A stretch of DNA of 21,875 bases from a virus, in the IMG/VR virus record IMGVR_UViG_3300008117_000789, positions 1 through 21,875 of that record. The stretch is one strand, 5' to 3'. Of this stretch, positions 7,306 through 15,669 are shown piece by piece; position 1 is the first letter of the stretch; every line of letters starts with the position of its first letter. Made by a program: the position numbers and the translations under genes. The notes beneath the pieces are model-generated. The model was not told where the DNA came from, ran no database searches, and saw only the letters and a list, made by a program, of their open reading frames with translations.

Positions 7306-10080
7306 ATGAAGGTTTTAAATGCGTTACAACTTAAAGGTGGGGCGAAAGCGGAGTACAACCGTCTTGGTAGTATTACCCAACCTATTCAGTTTTTACCTAG
7401 AAGAGAGAAAGACGAGTCGTGGACAGCATGGAATCTAGACTGGTTAGAGTGGCAGGGTCTGAAACAGATTAGACGTAATGCTCGTCGGTTAATGAAAAAC
7501 TACAAGTTAGCCGAAGGTGTCATTGATAAAACAGACTATATCATCGAGGATGATAATGAAATGAGAGATCTTGTAGAGACTCTCATTAAAGAAGACGCTA
7601 GCGCATTAGAACTTAAGTTTTATCCTATTATTCCAAACGTAATCAGAGTTCTTACTTCTGAATTTGCAAAAAGGAATACTAAAGTAACCTATCACGGTGT
7701 TGACGAATTCTCTTATAATGAAATGTTAGAGGAGAAACGTAAGCAGATTGAAGAAGTACTTTATTCTCAAGCTGAACAAAGAGTCATGATTGAACTCTTA
7801 AATATGGGATTAAATCAAGAAGATCCCGAAGTTCAGCAGATGATGGAAGAAAAGATGAAACCTGAAAACATCAAGTCTCTTCCTGAAATCCAAAACTTCT
7901 TTGATAAAGATTATAGGAGTATGTCCGAACAATGGGCTTCTCACCAACATAAGATTGACGTCGAAAGATTCTCAATGGATGAGTTGGAAGAACGTGGTTT
8001 CAGAGACATGCTCATTACAGATAGAGAGTTTTGGCACTTCCGAATGATGGAAGATGACTATGATGTAGAGCTGTGGAACCCAGTGACTACGTTCTACCAT
8101 AAGTCACCAGAAACAAGATATGTATCTCAAGGTAACTACGTAGGTAGAATTGAGATGCTTACCGTAGCAGACGTTATTGATAAATACGGTTACATCATGA
8201 CTCAGGAACAGCTTGAGTCTTTGGAAGCTATTTATCCTGTACGTTCTGCAGGTTATCCATTACAAGGGTATCAAAACGATGGTAGCTACTATGATGCTAC
8301 TAAGTCTCATGATTGGAACGTCAATATGCCTTCACTCGCGTATAGACAGTTTACATCCATGTGGGACAACTCTATCGCTCCTGGTGGTGATATTATTAAC
8401 TGGATCTTTGGTGAAGGTGAAGACTATGCTCCTATGGGTATGGCGTTCCTCATGAGGGTAACAACCTCTTATTGGAAATCACAAAGAAAGGTAGGTCACC
8501 TTACCAAGATTACAGAAGACGGCGAAGTAATCATCGATATTGTCGATGAGAATTATAAGATTACAGACAAACCTATTTATAACACCAATCTCATTAAGAA
8601 TAAGAGCAAAGACAATTTGATCTTTGGTGAACACGTAGATTGGATTTGGATTAATGAAGTATGGGGTGGTATTAAGATTGGTCCTAACCACCCATCGTTC
8701 TGGGGTATGAATAACCCCGGGGGTATTAATCCAATGTACATCGGTATTGACAAGAATAAAATCGGTCCTCTTAAGTTTCAATTTAAGGGGGACAATTCTC
8801 TCTACGGTTGTAAACTTCCTGTAGAAGGATCTATCTTCAATGACCGTAACACAAGATCAATGTCTATGGTCGATTTGATGAAACCATTCCAAATCGGTTA
8901 TAACATTGTAAATAATCAGATTGCTGATATTCTTGTCGACGAATTAGGAACTGTTATTCTGTTAGATCAGAATGCTCTTCCTAGACACTCTTTGGGAGAA
9001 GATTGGGGTAAGAACAATCTTGCTAAAGCATATGTAGCTATGAAGAACTTTCAGATGCTACCGCTTGATACCTCGATTACTAATACTGAGAATGCACTGA
9101 ACTTTCAGCATTTTCAAACACTGAACCTTGAACAGACACAGCGTATGATGTCAAGGGTTCAGTTAGCTAATTACTTTAAACAACAAGCATTTGAAGTAAT
9201 CGGTATCACACCTCAAAGACTAGGTCAGCAGATTGGTCAAACAGATACAGCTAAAGGTGTCGAACAAGCTGTTACAGGATCGTTTGCTCAAACAGAGACA
9301 TTCTTTATCCAACACTCTGATTACCTAATGCCTAGGGTACATCAGATGCGTACAGACTTAGCGCAATATTACCATTCAACAAAACCATCACTCCGCCTAC
9401 AATACATGTTAGGTACCGGTGAAAAGGTTAATTTCCAAATGAACGGTACCGATCTCTTACTGAGAGATTTAAACGTATTCTGTACTACCAAAGCAAATCA
9501 TCGTTCTCTTGTAGAACAAATGAAACAAATGATTGTAGGAAATAACACTACTGGTGCTACAATCTATGATCTCGGAAACATCATGCAGTCTGAAACTCTT
9601 GCTGAGATGAATCACATCCTGAAAGAGACAGAACGTAAGACAAGAGATGCTCAAGCTCAACAGCAGCAGCATGAAGAGAAGATGAAGCAGATGGAGATGG
9701 AACAACGTACAGCTGAAAGAAAAATGATGCTTGATCATCAATCTATGGAAGCTGAAAAGAATCGTCGTAAAGATCTTCTTGTTGCTGAAATTAAAGCATC
9801 TGGTTTTGGGTCTATGCAGGACATTAACCAGAATCTCCAAAGTGATTTCATGGATAACATGGACCGTATCAGAAAGTCTGAAGAATTCCGTGAAACTATG
9901 AATATGGAATCTAGTAAGGAAAATACTAAGGCTACCATTGCTAGAGAGAAAAATCAGATTGCTCGTGAGAAAACACAAGCTCAAATAGCAATGAAACAAA
10001 CCGATCTTCAGATAGCTAGAGAGAATAAAAATCAATTTGATTTAAAAACAGCTAGTAAAAAGAAGAATGAAAAAGATTGA
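7306..10080 (+). CDS. Portal protein
   Basis: A 924-residue protein directly between TerL and the scaffold-like gene, the usual place of the portal. The first roughly 700 residues contain features of long phage portals: an N-terminal helical part with Trp-rich segment (SWTAWNLDWLEWQGL), a mid-region with helices and strands, and a GITPQRLGQQIGQTDTA-like segment that I associate with crAss-like portals. The last roughly 200 residues are Gln/Glu/Lys/Arg-rich coiled coil, matching the helical barrel or tail that projects into the capsid. It would form the dodecameric ring for DNA entry and tail attachment. Assignment is mainly by position, size and architecture. Confidence 0.85.
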   Translation: MKVLNALQLKGGAKAEYNRLGSITQPIQFLPRREKDESWTAWNLDWLEWQGLKQIRRNARRLMKNYKLAEGVIDKTDYIIEDDNEMRDLVETLIKEDASALELKFYPIIPNVIRVLTSEFAKRNTKVTYHGVDEFSYNEMLEEKRKQIEEVLYSQAEQRVMIELLNMGLNQEDPEVQQMMEEKMKPENIKSLPEIQNFFDKDYRSMSEQWASHQHKIDVERFSMDELEERGFRDMLITDREFWHFRMMEDDYDVELWNPVTTFYHKSPETRYVSQGNYVGRIEMLTVADVIDKYGYIMTQEQLESLEAIYPVRSAGYPLQGYQNDGSYYDATKSHDWNVNMPSLAYRQFTSMWDNSIAPGGDIINWIFGEGEDYAPMGMAFLMRVTTSYWKSQRKVGHLTKITEDGEVIIDIVDENYKITDKPIYNTNLIKNKSKDNLIFGEHVDWIWINEVWGGIKIGPNHPSFWGMNNPGGINPMYIGIDKNKIGPLKFQFKGDNSLYGCKLPVEGSIFNDRNTRSMSMVDLMKPFQIGYNIVNNQIADILVDELGTVILLDQNALPRHSLGEDWGKNNLAKAYVAMKNFQMLPLDTSITNTENALNFQHFQTLNLEQTQRMMSRVQLANYFKQQAFEVIGITPQRLGQQIGQTDTAKGVEQAVTGSFAQTETFFIQHSDYLMPRVHQMRTDLAQYYHSTKPSLRLQYMLGTGEKVNFQMNGTDLLLRDLNVFCTTKANHRSLVEQMKQMIVGNNTTGATIYDLGNIMQSETLAEMNHILKETERKTRDAQAQQQQHEEKMKQMEMEQRTAERKMMLDHQSMEAEKNRRKDLLVAEIKASGFGSMQDINQNLQSDFMDNMDRIRKSEEFRETMNMESSKENTKATIAREKNQIAREKTQAQIAMKQTDLQIARENKNQFDLKTASKKKNEKD

Positions 10081-10120
10081 TAGTGTTATAATGTATAGTT
10101 TTTTGATTTGAAAATAATGC

Positions 10121-10152
10121 ACTTTATCATCTATAAAGTTTATTTTCTTTTC
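10121..10152 (+). terminator. Weak AT-rich terminator after the portal gene
   Basis: A 7-bp perfect stem (ACTTTAT at 10121-10127, ATAAAGT at 10133-10139) with loop CATCT is followed by TTATTTTCTTTTCTTT. The stem has only one G-C pair per arm, so it may act as a partial attenuator between portal and scaffold/MCP transcription units. Confidence 0.4.
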
Positions 10153-10163
10153 TTTGATTAAGA

Positions 10164-10185
10164 TTTTGTCAGTTATAAAACCAAC
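10164..10185 (+). promoter_or_regulatory. Leader motif copy B (GTCAG ... ACCAAC)
   Basis: TTTTGTCAGTTATAAAACCAAC begins 25 bases after the hairpin downstream of the portal gene. Its GTCAG starts 29 bases before the scaffold ATG, the same distance as in copy C before the gene at 12950. The function is unknown. Confidence 0.45.
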
Positions 10186-10196
10186 ATTTATTTATT

Positions 10197-11390
10197 ATGG
10201 AAGTACAAGAAAATACACAGGTAGAACAACTAGATATTGATATCGATTCTATGCTCGGTATCAGTGCGGACAATGTTATGCTCCCCGCTGATAAAGAAAC
10301 CAAGCCTAGTGTCTTTTCAAGAAGTGGAAATCCTGATGTTTCTTTCCTTGATAGAAAAAGTGAACAAGAGGATGATGAACCCGAAGAGGAAGAAAAAAAG
10401 GAAATTGAGAAAGTTCTAGCTATTGACGATACTCAAGTTTCCGAAAAGAAACCTCGCTACAACAAAGACGGAGTTCTTCAACTAACAAACAAGCTGATTG
10501 AGAAAAAGCTTCTTATTCCTTTTGATGATGAGAAACCTCTCGAGGACTATTCTCTTCAAGACTTTGAGGAATTGTTAGAAGCTAATTTCAATGAGCGTGA
10601 AAGAAAAGCTCGTGAACAGGTTCCTGCTGAATTTTTTGAAGCATTACCTGAGGAGCTTCAGTATGCTGCTCAATACGTAGCTAACGGTGGTACAGATCTT
10701 AAAGCATTGTTTAGGACATTGGCGAGTGTAGAAGAAGTTCGCTCAATGAGTCCTGATGATGACAATTATGCTAGGACTATCGTTCGTTCTTATCTTCAAG
10801 CAACTAGATTTGGTAGCGCTGAGGAAATTGAAGAAGAGATCAACTCTTGGGATGACCTTGGTAAACTGAACGAGAAAGCTAAGAAGTTCAAACCAAAACT
10901 TGACGCTATGACTGAACAACAAATTCAGTATCAGCTTCAAGAACAAGAAGAACGTCGTAAAATGCAGGAACAACAAGCTCAAATGTACATGGACAATGTA
11001 TATAGAACACTTGAACCTGGTGAGCTCAATGGTTTGAAACTTGATAGAAAGACTCAGAACATGTTGTTCTCAGGTCTTGTTCAACCCGCATATCCCTCTA
11101 TTTCTGGGAGACCTACAAACCTACTCGGTCACTTGTTGGAGAAACACCAATACGTAGAACCAAACCATTCCCTTATTGCGGAAGCTTTGTGGTTACTCGC
11201 AGATCCAGATGGATATAAAGCTAAAGTTCGTGAGAATACTAAGAAAGAAGTTGTTAAAGAGACTGTTCGTCAATTGAAGTCTGAAGAGTCCCGTAAAACA
11301 TCTTCTTCCTATGCACAAGAGGAGGAGTCGTACCAACTACCTCAGCGTCAAACTATTGCTAGACCAAGTAAAAACTTTTTCAAAAGATAA
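10197..11390 (+). CDS. Capsid scaffold-like protein
   Basis: A 397-residue, highly charged and helix-rich protein between portal and MCP, the classical position of a scaffolding protein. It has an acidic, disordered N-terminus (EQEDDEPEEEEKKE at about 56-69), a helical central region and a Gln/Glu/Arg-rich coiled coil at about 240-265 (EQQIQYQLQEQEERRKMQEQ). The C-terminus is short and basic (ARPSKNFFKR), like scaffold tails that bind the capsid protein. It would guide procapsid assembly and be removed before packaging. No protease is evident nearby. The function is inferred from context and composition rather than from a recognised domain. Confidence 0.7.
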   Translation: MEVQENTQVEQLDIDIDSMLGISADNVMLPADKETKPSVFSRSGNPDVSFLDRKSEQEDDEPEEEEKKEIEKVLAIDDTQVSEKKPRYNKDGVLQLTNKLIEKKLLIPFDDEKPLEDYSLQDFEELLEANFNERERKAREQVPAEFFEALPEELQYAAQYVANGGTDLKALFRTLASVEEVRSMSPDDDNYARTIVRSYLQATRFGSAEEIEEEINSWDDLGKLNEKAKKFKPKLDAMTEQQIQYQLQEQEERRKMQEQQAQMYMDNVYRTLEPGELNGLKLDRKTQNMLFSGLVQPAYPSISGRPTNLLGHLLEKHQYVEPNHSLIAEALWLLADPDGYKAKVRENTKKEVVKETVRQLKSEESRKTSSSYAQEEESYQLPQRQTIARPSKNFFKR

Positions 11391-11408
11391 ATTATTTAAT
11401 ATTTTCAA

Positions 11409-12872
11409 ATGGCAACACCACTTTTAAACAATGGTATTTTTCTACGTGATACGAACTACCAAGCTAGTTCTCACGTAGATTCTTACCACCTGGTAAACAT
11501 GCTGAAAGATGCGGAGCCTATGGACATGGGTCCAGTCGATATTTGGGCGATGGCTCAGAAAGTCGAAATGCCGCTTTATCAGTTGTCTTCCTTTGGTGGT
11601 AAGAATGTGATTATGGTTGACAATGCTCGGGGTGAGTACAAGTGGCAGACCCCAGTAAGTCAAGACCTTCCTTACATTCTTGAAGACATCGAACCTGAGA
11701 ACGAAACCAAAGGTATCGACGGTACGACTTTCAGAATTAAGATTAACAAACGCGAATTTGGACATGGTGACATCATCACCTATGACAAATACAACGGCGT
11801 TGAAATGTACATCACGGACGATGACATCCTTCCTCTCGGGGATGGTTTCTTGTACACCGTTCGTTTGGTGAACAACGATAACTATAAATTCTTGGAGAAC
11901 AAGTACCTTGCTCCTCAAACGAAGATCTTCCGTAAAGGATCTGCTCGTGGTGAGTACGGTGAGCGTTTCTCCGATATTCAAACTCGTTCGGGCTTCCGCG
12001 AATAGGATATCGCTTCCAAAATGGGTAAAGACTACCTGAAGCGCGCAGTAGGTAATGGTACCTTGACCCGCACCTTCCTTACTACGATGGAAGCAGCTCA
12101 CTTGACCAAGATTGCTACGGACATCGAAACCTACTTGATGTGGGGACATGGTGGTCGCGTTAAGCAAGACGGTCCAGATGATATCCGTCTGTCTGTAGGT
12201 CTTTGGAAACAACTTGACAACTCCTTCAAGCGTGTTTACAACAAGTCGAACTTCTCCTTGGAGTTGTTCCGTGCTGAGTTGTACAACTTCTACGCTGGTC
12301 GTGTCGAGTTCCAAGGTCCAGATCCTAAGCGCCAACTCATCGTCCAAACGGGTATGGGTGGTATGCGTATGGTCAACGAAGCGATCAAGCGTGAAGCAGT
12401 GAACTCCGGTCTTGTTATTCAGGCAGCAGATAACAATGGTATCGGCGCAATCACGGGTAAAGGTATGGACTTGAACTTTGGGTTCGCGTTCACCAGCTAC
12501 GTGATTCCGTTTCTTGCTAACGTGAAGTTCGTCTTGAACCCAGCATTCGATAACATTTACACAAATGACATCGAAAACCCGATCATTGATGGACATCCGC
12601 TTAGCTCCTATAGCTTTATCATTTTCGACATCACCGACACTGGAAACGACAACATCTTCATGTTGAAGCTTTCGTGGGACAATCAATTGAAGTGGTGGTA
12701 TCAGAATGGTACTATGGACTACATGGGCCGTACCCAAGGATTCCAGTCTTCTGGTCAGTTCAACGGTTACCGTGTCATGATGACCCAAACGATGCCTGCG
12801 ATTTGGGTAAAAGACCCTACCAAAGTGTTGAAGATTGTCATGCGCAATCCGATCACCGGCGGTAGTTTCTAA
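11409..12872 (+). CDS. Major capsid protein with in-frame TAG at codon 199
   Basis: The frame runs from ATG 11409 to TAA 12870-12872, 487 codons, and is broken only by a TAG at 12003-12005. Read through, the product is about 487 residues, close to the roughly 490 of crAss-like HK97-fold capsid proteins. The position after the scaffold gene and before a strong terminator fits. Both halves have the same strong codon bias: between 11442 and 12788 the frame contains no TTA, CTA or TCA codon although neighbours use them freely. Both halves lack cysteine. Only 5 codons separate the TAG from the next in-frame ATG (12021). Read literally, the gene would be two products of 198 and 283 residues. I favour one protein made by TAG suppression or reassignment (Gln in related phages); a nonsense mutation or base-call error is the alternative. 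Confidence 0.82.
12003..12005 (+). other. In-frame amber codon in the capsid gene
   Basis: The codons run CGC GAA TAG GAT ATC GCT, with frame and codon bias unchanged on both sides. TAG is one transition from CAG (Gln). Some crAss-like phages are known to read TAG as Gln using a suppressor tRNA; none is seen in this window. Confidence 0.85.
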
Positions 12873-12885
12873 TATTCACGCGAAC

Positions 12886-12920
12886 GAGAGGGGAGTTTTC
12901 TCCCCTCTCAATCTTTTTTT
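12886..12920 (+). terminator. Strong terminator after the capsid gene
   Basis: A 10-bp perfect stem GAGAGGGGAG (12886-12895) / CTCCCCTCTC (12900-12909) with a TTTT loop is followed by a run of seven T at 12914-12920. Leader motif copy C starts within this T run. Confidence 0.9.
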
Positions 12921-12937
12921 GTCAGTTAAATACCAAC
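12917..12937 (+). promoter_or_regulatory. Leader motif copy C (GTCAG ... ACCAAC)
   Basis: TTTTGTCAGTTAAATACCAAC abuts the terminator T run and lies 12 bases before the ATG at 12950. Its GTCAG is 29 bases before the start codon, exactly as in copy B. Because it follows a strong terminator, it may mark a new transcription start or a processing site. Confidence 0.45.
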
Positions 12938-12949
12938 TATATAATTATT

Positions 12950-13975
12950 ATGGCAAGAGGAATTTCTATTGTACAAGTCCCTTACGAAGGTGCAAAAAGC
13001 ACTAGTGTGACAATTCGTCCCTATTTTGACCCAGAAGCTAGTAACCTAGGTTTGGAGAGATATGGGATGGCTCTTTATGATGGTGTGTTTCATGAAGAAC
13101 AGTTAGCATGTATCGAAAGAAACGGAATCAGCAGATACATTACTGGTCTTAATGAGTTTGCACCTGAAGTAAAAAACATTGCTAACAAGGAAGAAAGAGA
13201 AGCTAAGATTAAAGAAATCAGAAAAGTTGTTTCTCAATTAGAGAAAGAACTTTGTGCTAACATTGTTGATCCTGATGATCCTGAGTTTTGGAATAAGCTA
13301 AAACTTCTTCGTCCTGATAACAATGAATTCTGGGATAGAATTACACTCCGTTGTGGGAATGATCAAGTTATTCTTGATCCAGCTAAAGACCCTTATGATT
13401 TAATTAAACTCTATGCAATCGAAGCAGGTGGATTCTCAATGGTCGCCCCAAGTCTTGAGACAGCTAAATCTAAAGCTGTACCTCCTAAGTTCTTTTTGGA
13501 CAAAGCCGTTGACACAATTGCTACGAAAACTGAGCTTAAGAAACTCAAAAACAAAGCACTCTCAGAGCTCGATTCGTTGTTCAATAAAAACCCCAACAAG
13601 TTGCTTTACATTGCGAAAGTACTTGACGGGAACAGCGCGTCGTACAAAAAATCCACACCGAACGATTTGATCTATGATAACATGGACAGATATATTAACG
13701 GTGATGGTATTGAAACTAATCTTCATAGAGCAGCTAAATCCTTTATTGATGCAGCGGATCTTGATATGGAAACATTGAAACTCCGCGCATTGGTGAAAGA
13801 CGCTACGTTCTATAAGTATATCACGGCTCGTTCTGATGGATTCATTTATGAAGTCAGCGAATCAATCCAAATGGGTAGAAACCCAAGCGATTGTGTTGAG
13901 TTCTTGAAAAATCCTTTGAATGACCAAGTTCTTCTCAAGCTTCAAAAGAAGGTTGAGTATCATTGGAAACAATAA
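12950..13975 (+). CDS. Conserved structural-region protein downstream of the capsid gene
   Basis: A 341-residue soluble protein with no signal peptide or membrane segment. The N-terminal 60 residues are mixed; a charged helix lies around 80-110 (NKEEREAKIKEIRKVVSQLEKEL) and the C-terminal half is mainly helical. I recognise the position (directly after the MCP in crAss-like phages) more than the fold, and cannot name a function. A virion or assembly role is likely. It is the first gene after the MCP terminator and carries leader motif copy C, so it may head the operon of small basic proteins that follows. Confidence 0.7.
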   Translation: MARGISIVQVPYEGAKSTSVTIRPYFDPEASNLGLERYGMALYDGVFHEEQLACIERNGISRYITGLNEFAPEVKNIANKEEREAKIKEIRKVVSQLEKELCANIVDPDDPEFWNKLKLLRPDNNEFWDRITLRCGNDQVILDPAKDPYDLIKLYAIEAGGFSMVAPSLETAKSKAVPPKFFLDKAVDTIATKTELKKLKNKALSELDSLFNKNPNKLLYIAKVLDGNSASYKKSTPNDLIYDNMDRYINGDGIETNLHRAAKSFIDAADLDMETLKLRALVKDATFYKYITARSDGFIYEVSESIQMGRNPSDCVEFLKNPLNDQVLLKLQKKVEYHWKQ

Positions 13976-13986
13976 CTTATATCGAT

Positions 13987-14157
13987 ATGTCAAGTCATAT
14001 GAAAAACAAAAACCAATACCCTACGGTGGTAACTAATCCTACCAAGTATCGTGGTGGTATGAATGCTCCTGTAACTGTGGAGACTAATCCTACTCGTTAC
14101 ACGGGTGGTTTGAATAAAGCTGCTTGTGATGTTCCTACTGGTAAACTCAAAAAGTAA
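13987..14157 (+). CDS. Small basic protein with an internal repeat
   Basis: A 56-residue protein from ATG 13987; ATG 13999 (52 residues) is also possible, and an upstream in-frame ATG at 13963 lies inside the previous gene. It contains two copies of a short unit, TNPTKYRGGMN and TNPTRYTGGLN, 18 residues apart, so it arose by an internal duplication. It is rich in Lys, Asn and Gly and has no membrane segment. The function is unknown. It opens the run of small basic proteins. The bases TGTCAAGTCAT at 13988-13998 also occur directly upstream of the gene at 19965. Confidence 0.6.
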   Translation: MSSHMKNKNQYPTVVTNPTKYRGGMNAPVTVETNPTRYTGGLNKAACDVPTGKLKK

Positions 14158-14163
14158 GAACTC

Positions 14164-14412
14164 ATGAAAAAGATGTCATCTAAAAAAACTATGTCGAGCA
14201 AGCCCACTTATAAAGTGGGCGGCTCTACAAAGTCTGTATCTGATATGCAGCAGAGAGGTAAAGAGTCTATTACGAAAGGTACTGGTAAGTTTACTACTGG
14301 TGTTCAAATGTATGGACCGGGTTACAAGGGAAATCCTAATGCTCCTAAACCTTTTGTTGGTGCAGCTCCTGCTAAGAAAAAAGGTGGTGCTGTTAAATCA
14401 AAGAAAAAGTAA
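14164..14412 (+). CDS. Small Lys/Gly-rich basic protein
   Basis: An 82-residue protein, very rich in Lys, Gly, Ser and Thr, with no cysteine and no long hydrophobic stretch. It begins KKMSSKKTMSSK and ends KKKGGAVKSKKK. Low complexity and charge suggest a DNA-binding or capsid-internal protein, which is inference. The stop shares a base with the next start (TAATG). Confidence 0.65.
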   Translation: MKKMSSKKTMSSKPTYKVGGSTKSVSDMQQRGKESITKGTGKFTTGVQMYGPGYKGNPNAPKPFVGAAPAKKKGGAVKSKKK

Positions 14413-14651
14413 TGGGAAAGGTTAGAGTATCAGCAGGTGGTGAAAAACACGTTGTCTATAAAAAGACGAGTAAACGTGGTAAAGGAGAACCTGGTGATAT
14501 TATGGTAAACCATCCTACTAAAGACAAAGGTAAGTGGGATACCATTAATCTAACTAAGATCGGTAAAGCTAAGACAGTTGCTCAAGGTGTAGCCGCTACT
14601 AAAAAATGGCATAAGGATAACCCCGATTACAAGTATAAAAAGAAGAAATAA
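14412..14651 (+). CDS. Small basic protein
   Basis: A 79-residue strongly basic protein with a C-terminal lysine run (YKYKKKK). It has some globular content (PGDIMVNHPTKDKGKWDTINL, a predicted strand-turn region, and a helix with AKTVAQGVAATKKWHK). I do not recognise a named family. It overlaps the previous stop by one base and is separated from the next gene by only TT (TAATTATG). Confidence 0.65.
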   Translation: MGKVRVSAGGEKHVVYKKTSKRGKGEPGDIMVNHPTKDKGKWDTINLTKIGKAKTVAQGVAATKKWHKDNPDYKYKKKK

Positions 14652-14653
14652 TT

Positions 14654-15076
14654 ATGGCACTCTATTCATTAAACCCGTTTAAAAGGGTTTGGCAGTATAC
14701 TCACAGAACTCCTAAAGAACTTGTTCAAGCAGGAACTCCATACAAAGTTTATAGAGCTCTTGTTTTTCAAGCTGGGACAGAAGCACCTGTAGTTGAGGTA
14801 TTGGAAAACTCATTGAATATTAATATCACATTTTCCTATGAAGGACCTGGTGACTATTTAGGAATTATTGATAAAAATATTTTTGAATCACCTAATGAAG
14901 ATGTTACTATTACTAGTGCATTTTTTGATTCTGGTACAGCTACCGCGTGTGTAGCAATGACCGCTCCTGTTTTCTTTAATGCTCTCTTTATTAACGTGTA
15001 TAAAGATGGAGTAGAAACAGATGACATTTTGGGATCGAGCTGCAACATTGTTCTTGAAATTAGAAAATATAAATAA
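14654..15076 (+). CDS. Small beta-rich virion-like protein (140 aa)
   Basis: A 140-residue protein. From about residue 28 it has a pattern (TPYKVYRALVFQAGTEAPVVEVLEN) that recurs in small proteins of Bacteroidetes phages and seems to begin a beta-sandwich domain. The remainder is strand-rich (ITFSYEGPGDYLGII, then two further strand pairs). A capsid-decoration or head-fibre role would fit the position among structural genes, but I cannot assign it by sequence. It starts two bases after the previous TAA in the context TAATTATGGCA. Confidence 0.6.
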   Translation: MALYSLNPFKRVWQYTHRTPKELVQAGTPYKVYRALVFQAGTEAPVVEVLENSLNINITFSYEGPGDYLGIIDKNIFESPNEDVTITSAFFDSGTATACVAMTAPVFFNALFINVYKDGVETDDILGSSCNIVLEIRKYK

Positions 15077-15078
15077 TT

Positions 15079-15219
15079 ATGGCACAGCGGGATAAAAACA
15101 GCTGGTCTGATCCAGCAGCACTTCTTACAAGATTGTTAAACAAGTACGCTTATTTGAAGGACAATGGTGTTACTGCAAATAGGATTTACAATCTTATTCT
15201 GAAGATTAATAAGAAGTAA
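15079..15219 (+). CDS. 46-aa helical small protein
   Basis: A 46-residue protein from ATG 15079 to TAA 15217-15219: MAQRDKNSWSDPAALLTRLL and a basic helical end. It starts in the recurring context TAATTATGGCA. Two short amphipathic helices are predicted. Support comes from its exact fit in the gap between its neighbours, the shared start context and basic composition. The function is unknown. Confidence 0.6.
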   Translation: MAQRDKNSWSDPAALLTRLLNKYAYLKDNGVTANRIYNLILKINKK

Positions 15220-15224
15220 TAACT

Positions 15225-15398
15225 ATGGCTAAGAGTAAAGTAAACCAAGCAGGTAACTATACCAAACCAGGTATGAGAAAGTCTTTATTTAAAAAGATTA
15301 AAGCTGGTTCAAAAGGTGGTGATCCTGGTGAGTGGTCTGCTCGTAAAGCACAAATGCTCGCCCGTGAATATAAATCCAAAGGTGGAGGTTATAAGTAA
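15225..15398 (+). CDS. 57-aa basic protein, KSKGGGYK type
   Basis: A 57-residue protein beginning MAKSKVNQAGNYTKPGMRK and ending AREYKSKGGGYK. This pattern (NxAGNYTKPGMRK, GxPGxWSARKAQ, a Gly-rich YK end) is one I know from small proteins of many crAss-like and other large phages, so it is very likely a real conserved gene. It is basic and has no membrane segment. A virion-internal or DNA-binding role is plausible but unproved. The stop overlaps the next start (TAATG). Confidence 0.75.
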   Translation: MAKSKVNQAGNYTKPGMRKSLFKKIKAGSKGGDPGEWSARKAQMLAREYKSKGGGYK

Positions 15399-15667
15399 TG
15401 GGTTTAGCTAAATCACAGCAGTCTTTAAAAAATTGGACTGACCAAAAATGGATGACCTCTGGGACTTATGCGAATAAGAAAAAGGGGTCATCTAAAGAGG
15501 TTAAAGCTAATGGTAAAAAGAGATACTTACCTGAAGCTGCGTGGGCGTCATTATCGTCCGGTGAAAAAGCTGCTACTAACAAAGCTAAAGCAGAAGGAAA
15601 TCGTAGGGGAAAACAGTTTGTTTCTCAACCAAAAGGTATTAAACAGAAAACTAAACGTTATAGATAA
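15398..15667 (+). CDS. DUF5872-like small basic protein
   Basis: An 89-residue basic protein. The pattern LKNWTDQKWMTSG, then RYLPEAAWASLSSGEKAAT, and the ending GKQFVSQPKGIKQKTKRYR, matches the small basic DUF5872 family as I remember it from large phages and viruses; I could not check this by search. The start shares a base with the preceding stop (TAATG) and the stop is followed by TT and the next ATG. The function is unknown; abundance of Lys/Arg suggests DNA contact. Confidence 0.7.
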   Translation: MGLAKSQQSLKNWTDQKWMTSGTYANKKKGSSKEVKANGKKRYLPEAAWASLSSGEKAATNKAKAEGNRRGKQFVSQPKGIKQKTKRYR

Positions 15668-15669
15668 TT

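Noticed and set aside
9469-10035. A 188-codon minus-strand frame opposite the portal's coiled-coil tail
   Set aside because: It mirrors the low-complexity Gln/Glu/Lys codons of the portal end. The translated product is Leu/Ser/Phe-rich noise.
10141-10170. A TTTG-type promoter in front of the scaffold gene
   Set aside because: TTTG is present but no TAnnTTTG follows at the usual spacing; only the unexplained leader motif is found.
11442-12788. A 448-codon open frame on the minus strand opposite the capsid gene
   Set aside because: It is in exact codon register with the capsid gene and exists because that gene avoids TTA, CTA and TCA. It has no sensible composition or start signal.
12021-12872. 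A separate gene starting at ATG 12021 after the TAG in the capsid frame
   Set aside because: The ATG is simply the next Met in the same frame, five codons after the TAG. Codon bias and protein character continue unbroken, so a single read-through protein is more likely. It is not fully excluded.
13963-13986. ATG at 13963 as the start of the repeat-bearing small protein
   Set aside because: It lies inside the end of the preceding gene and adds residues without the composition of the rest. ATG 13987 or 13999 fits better.
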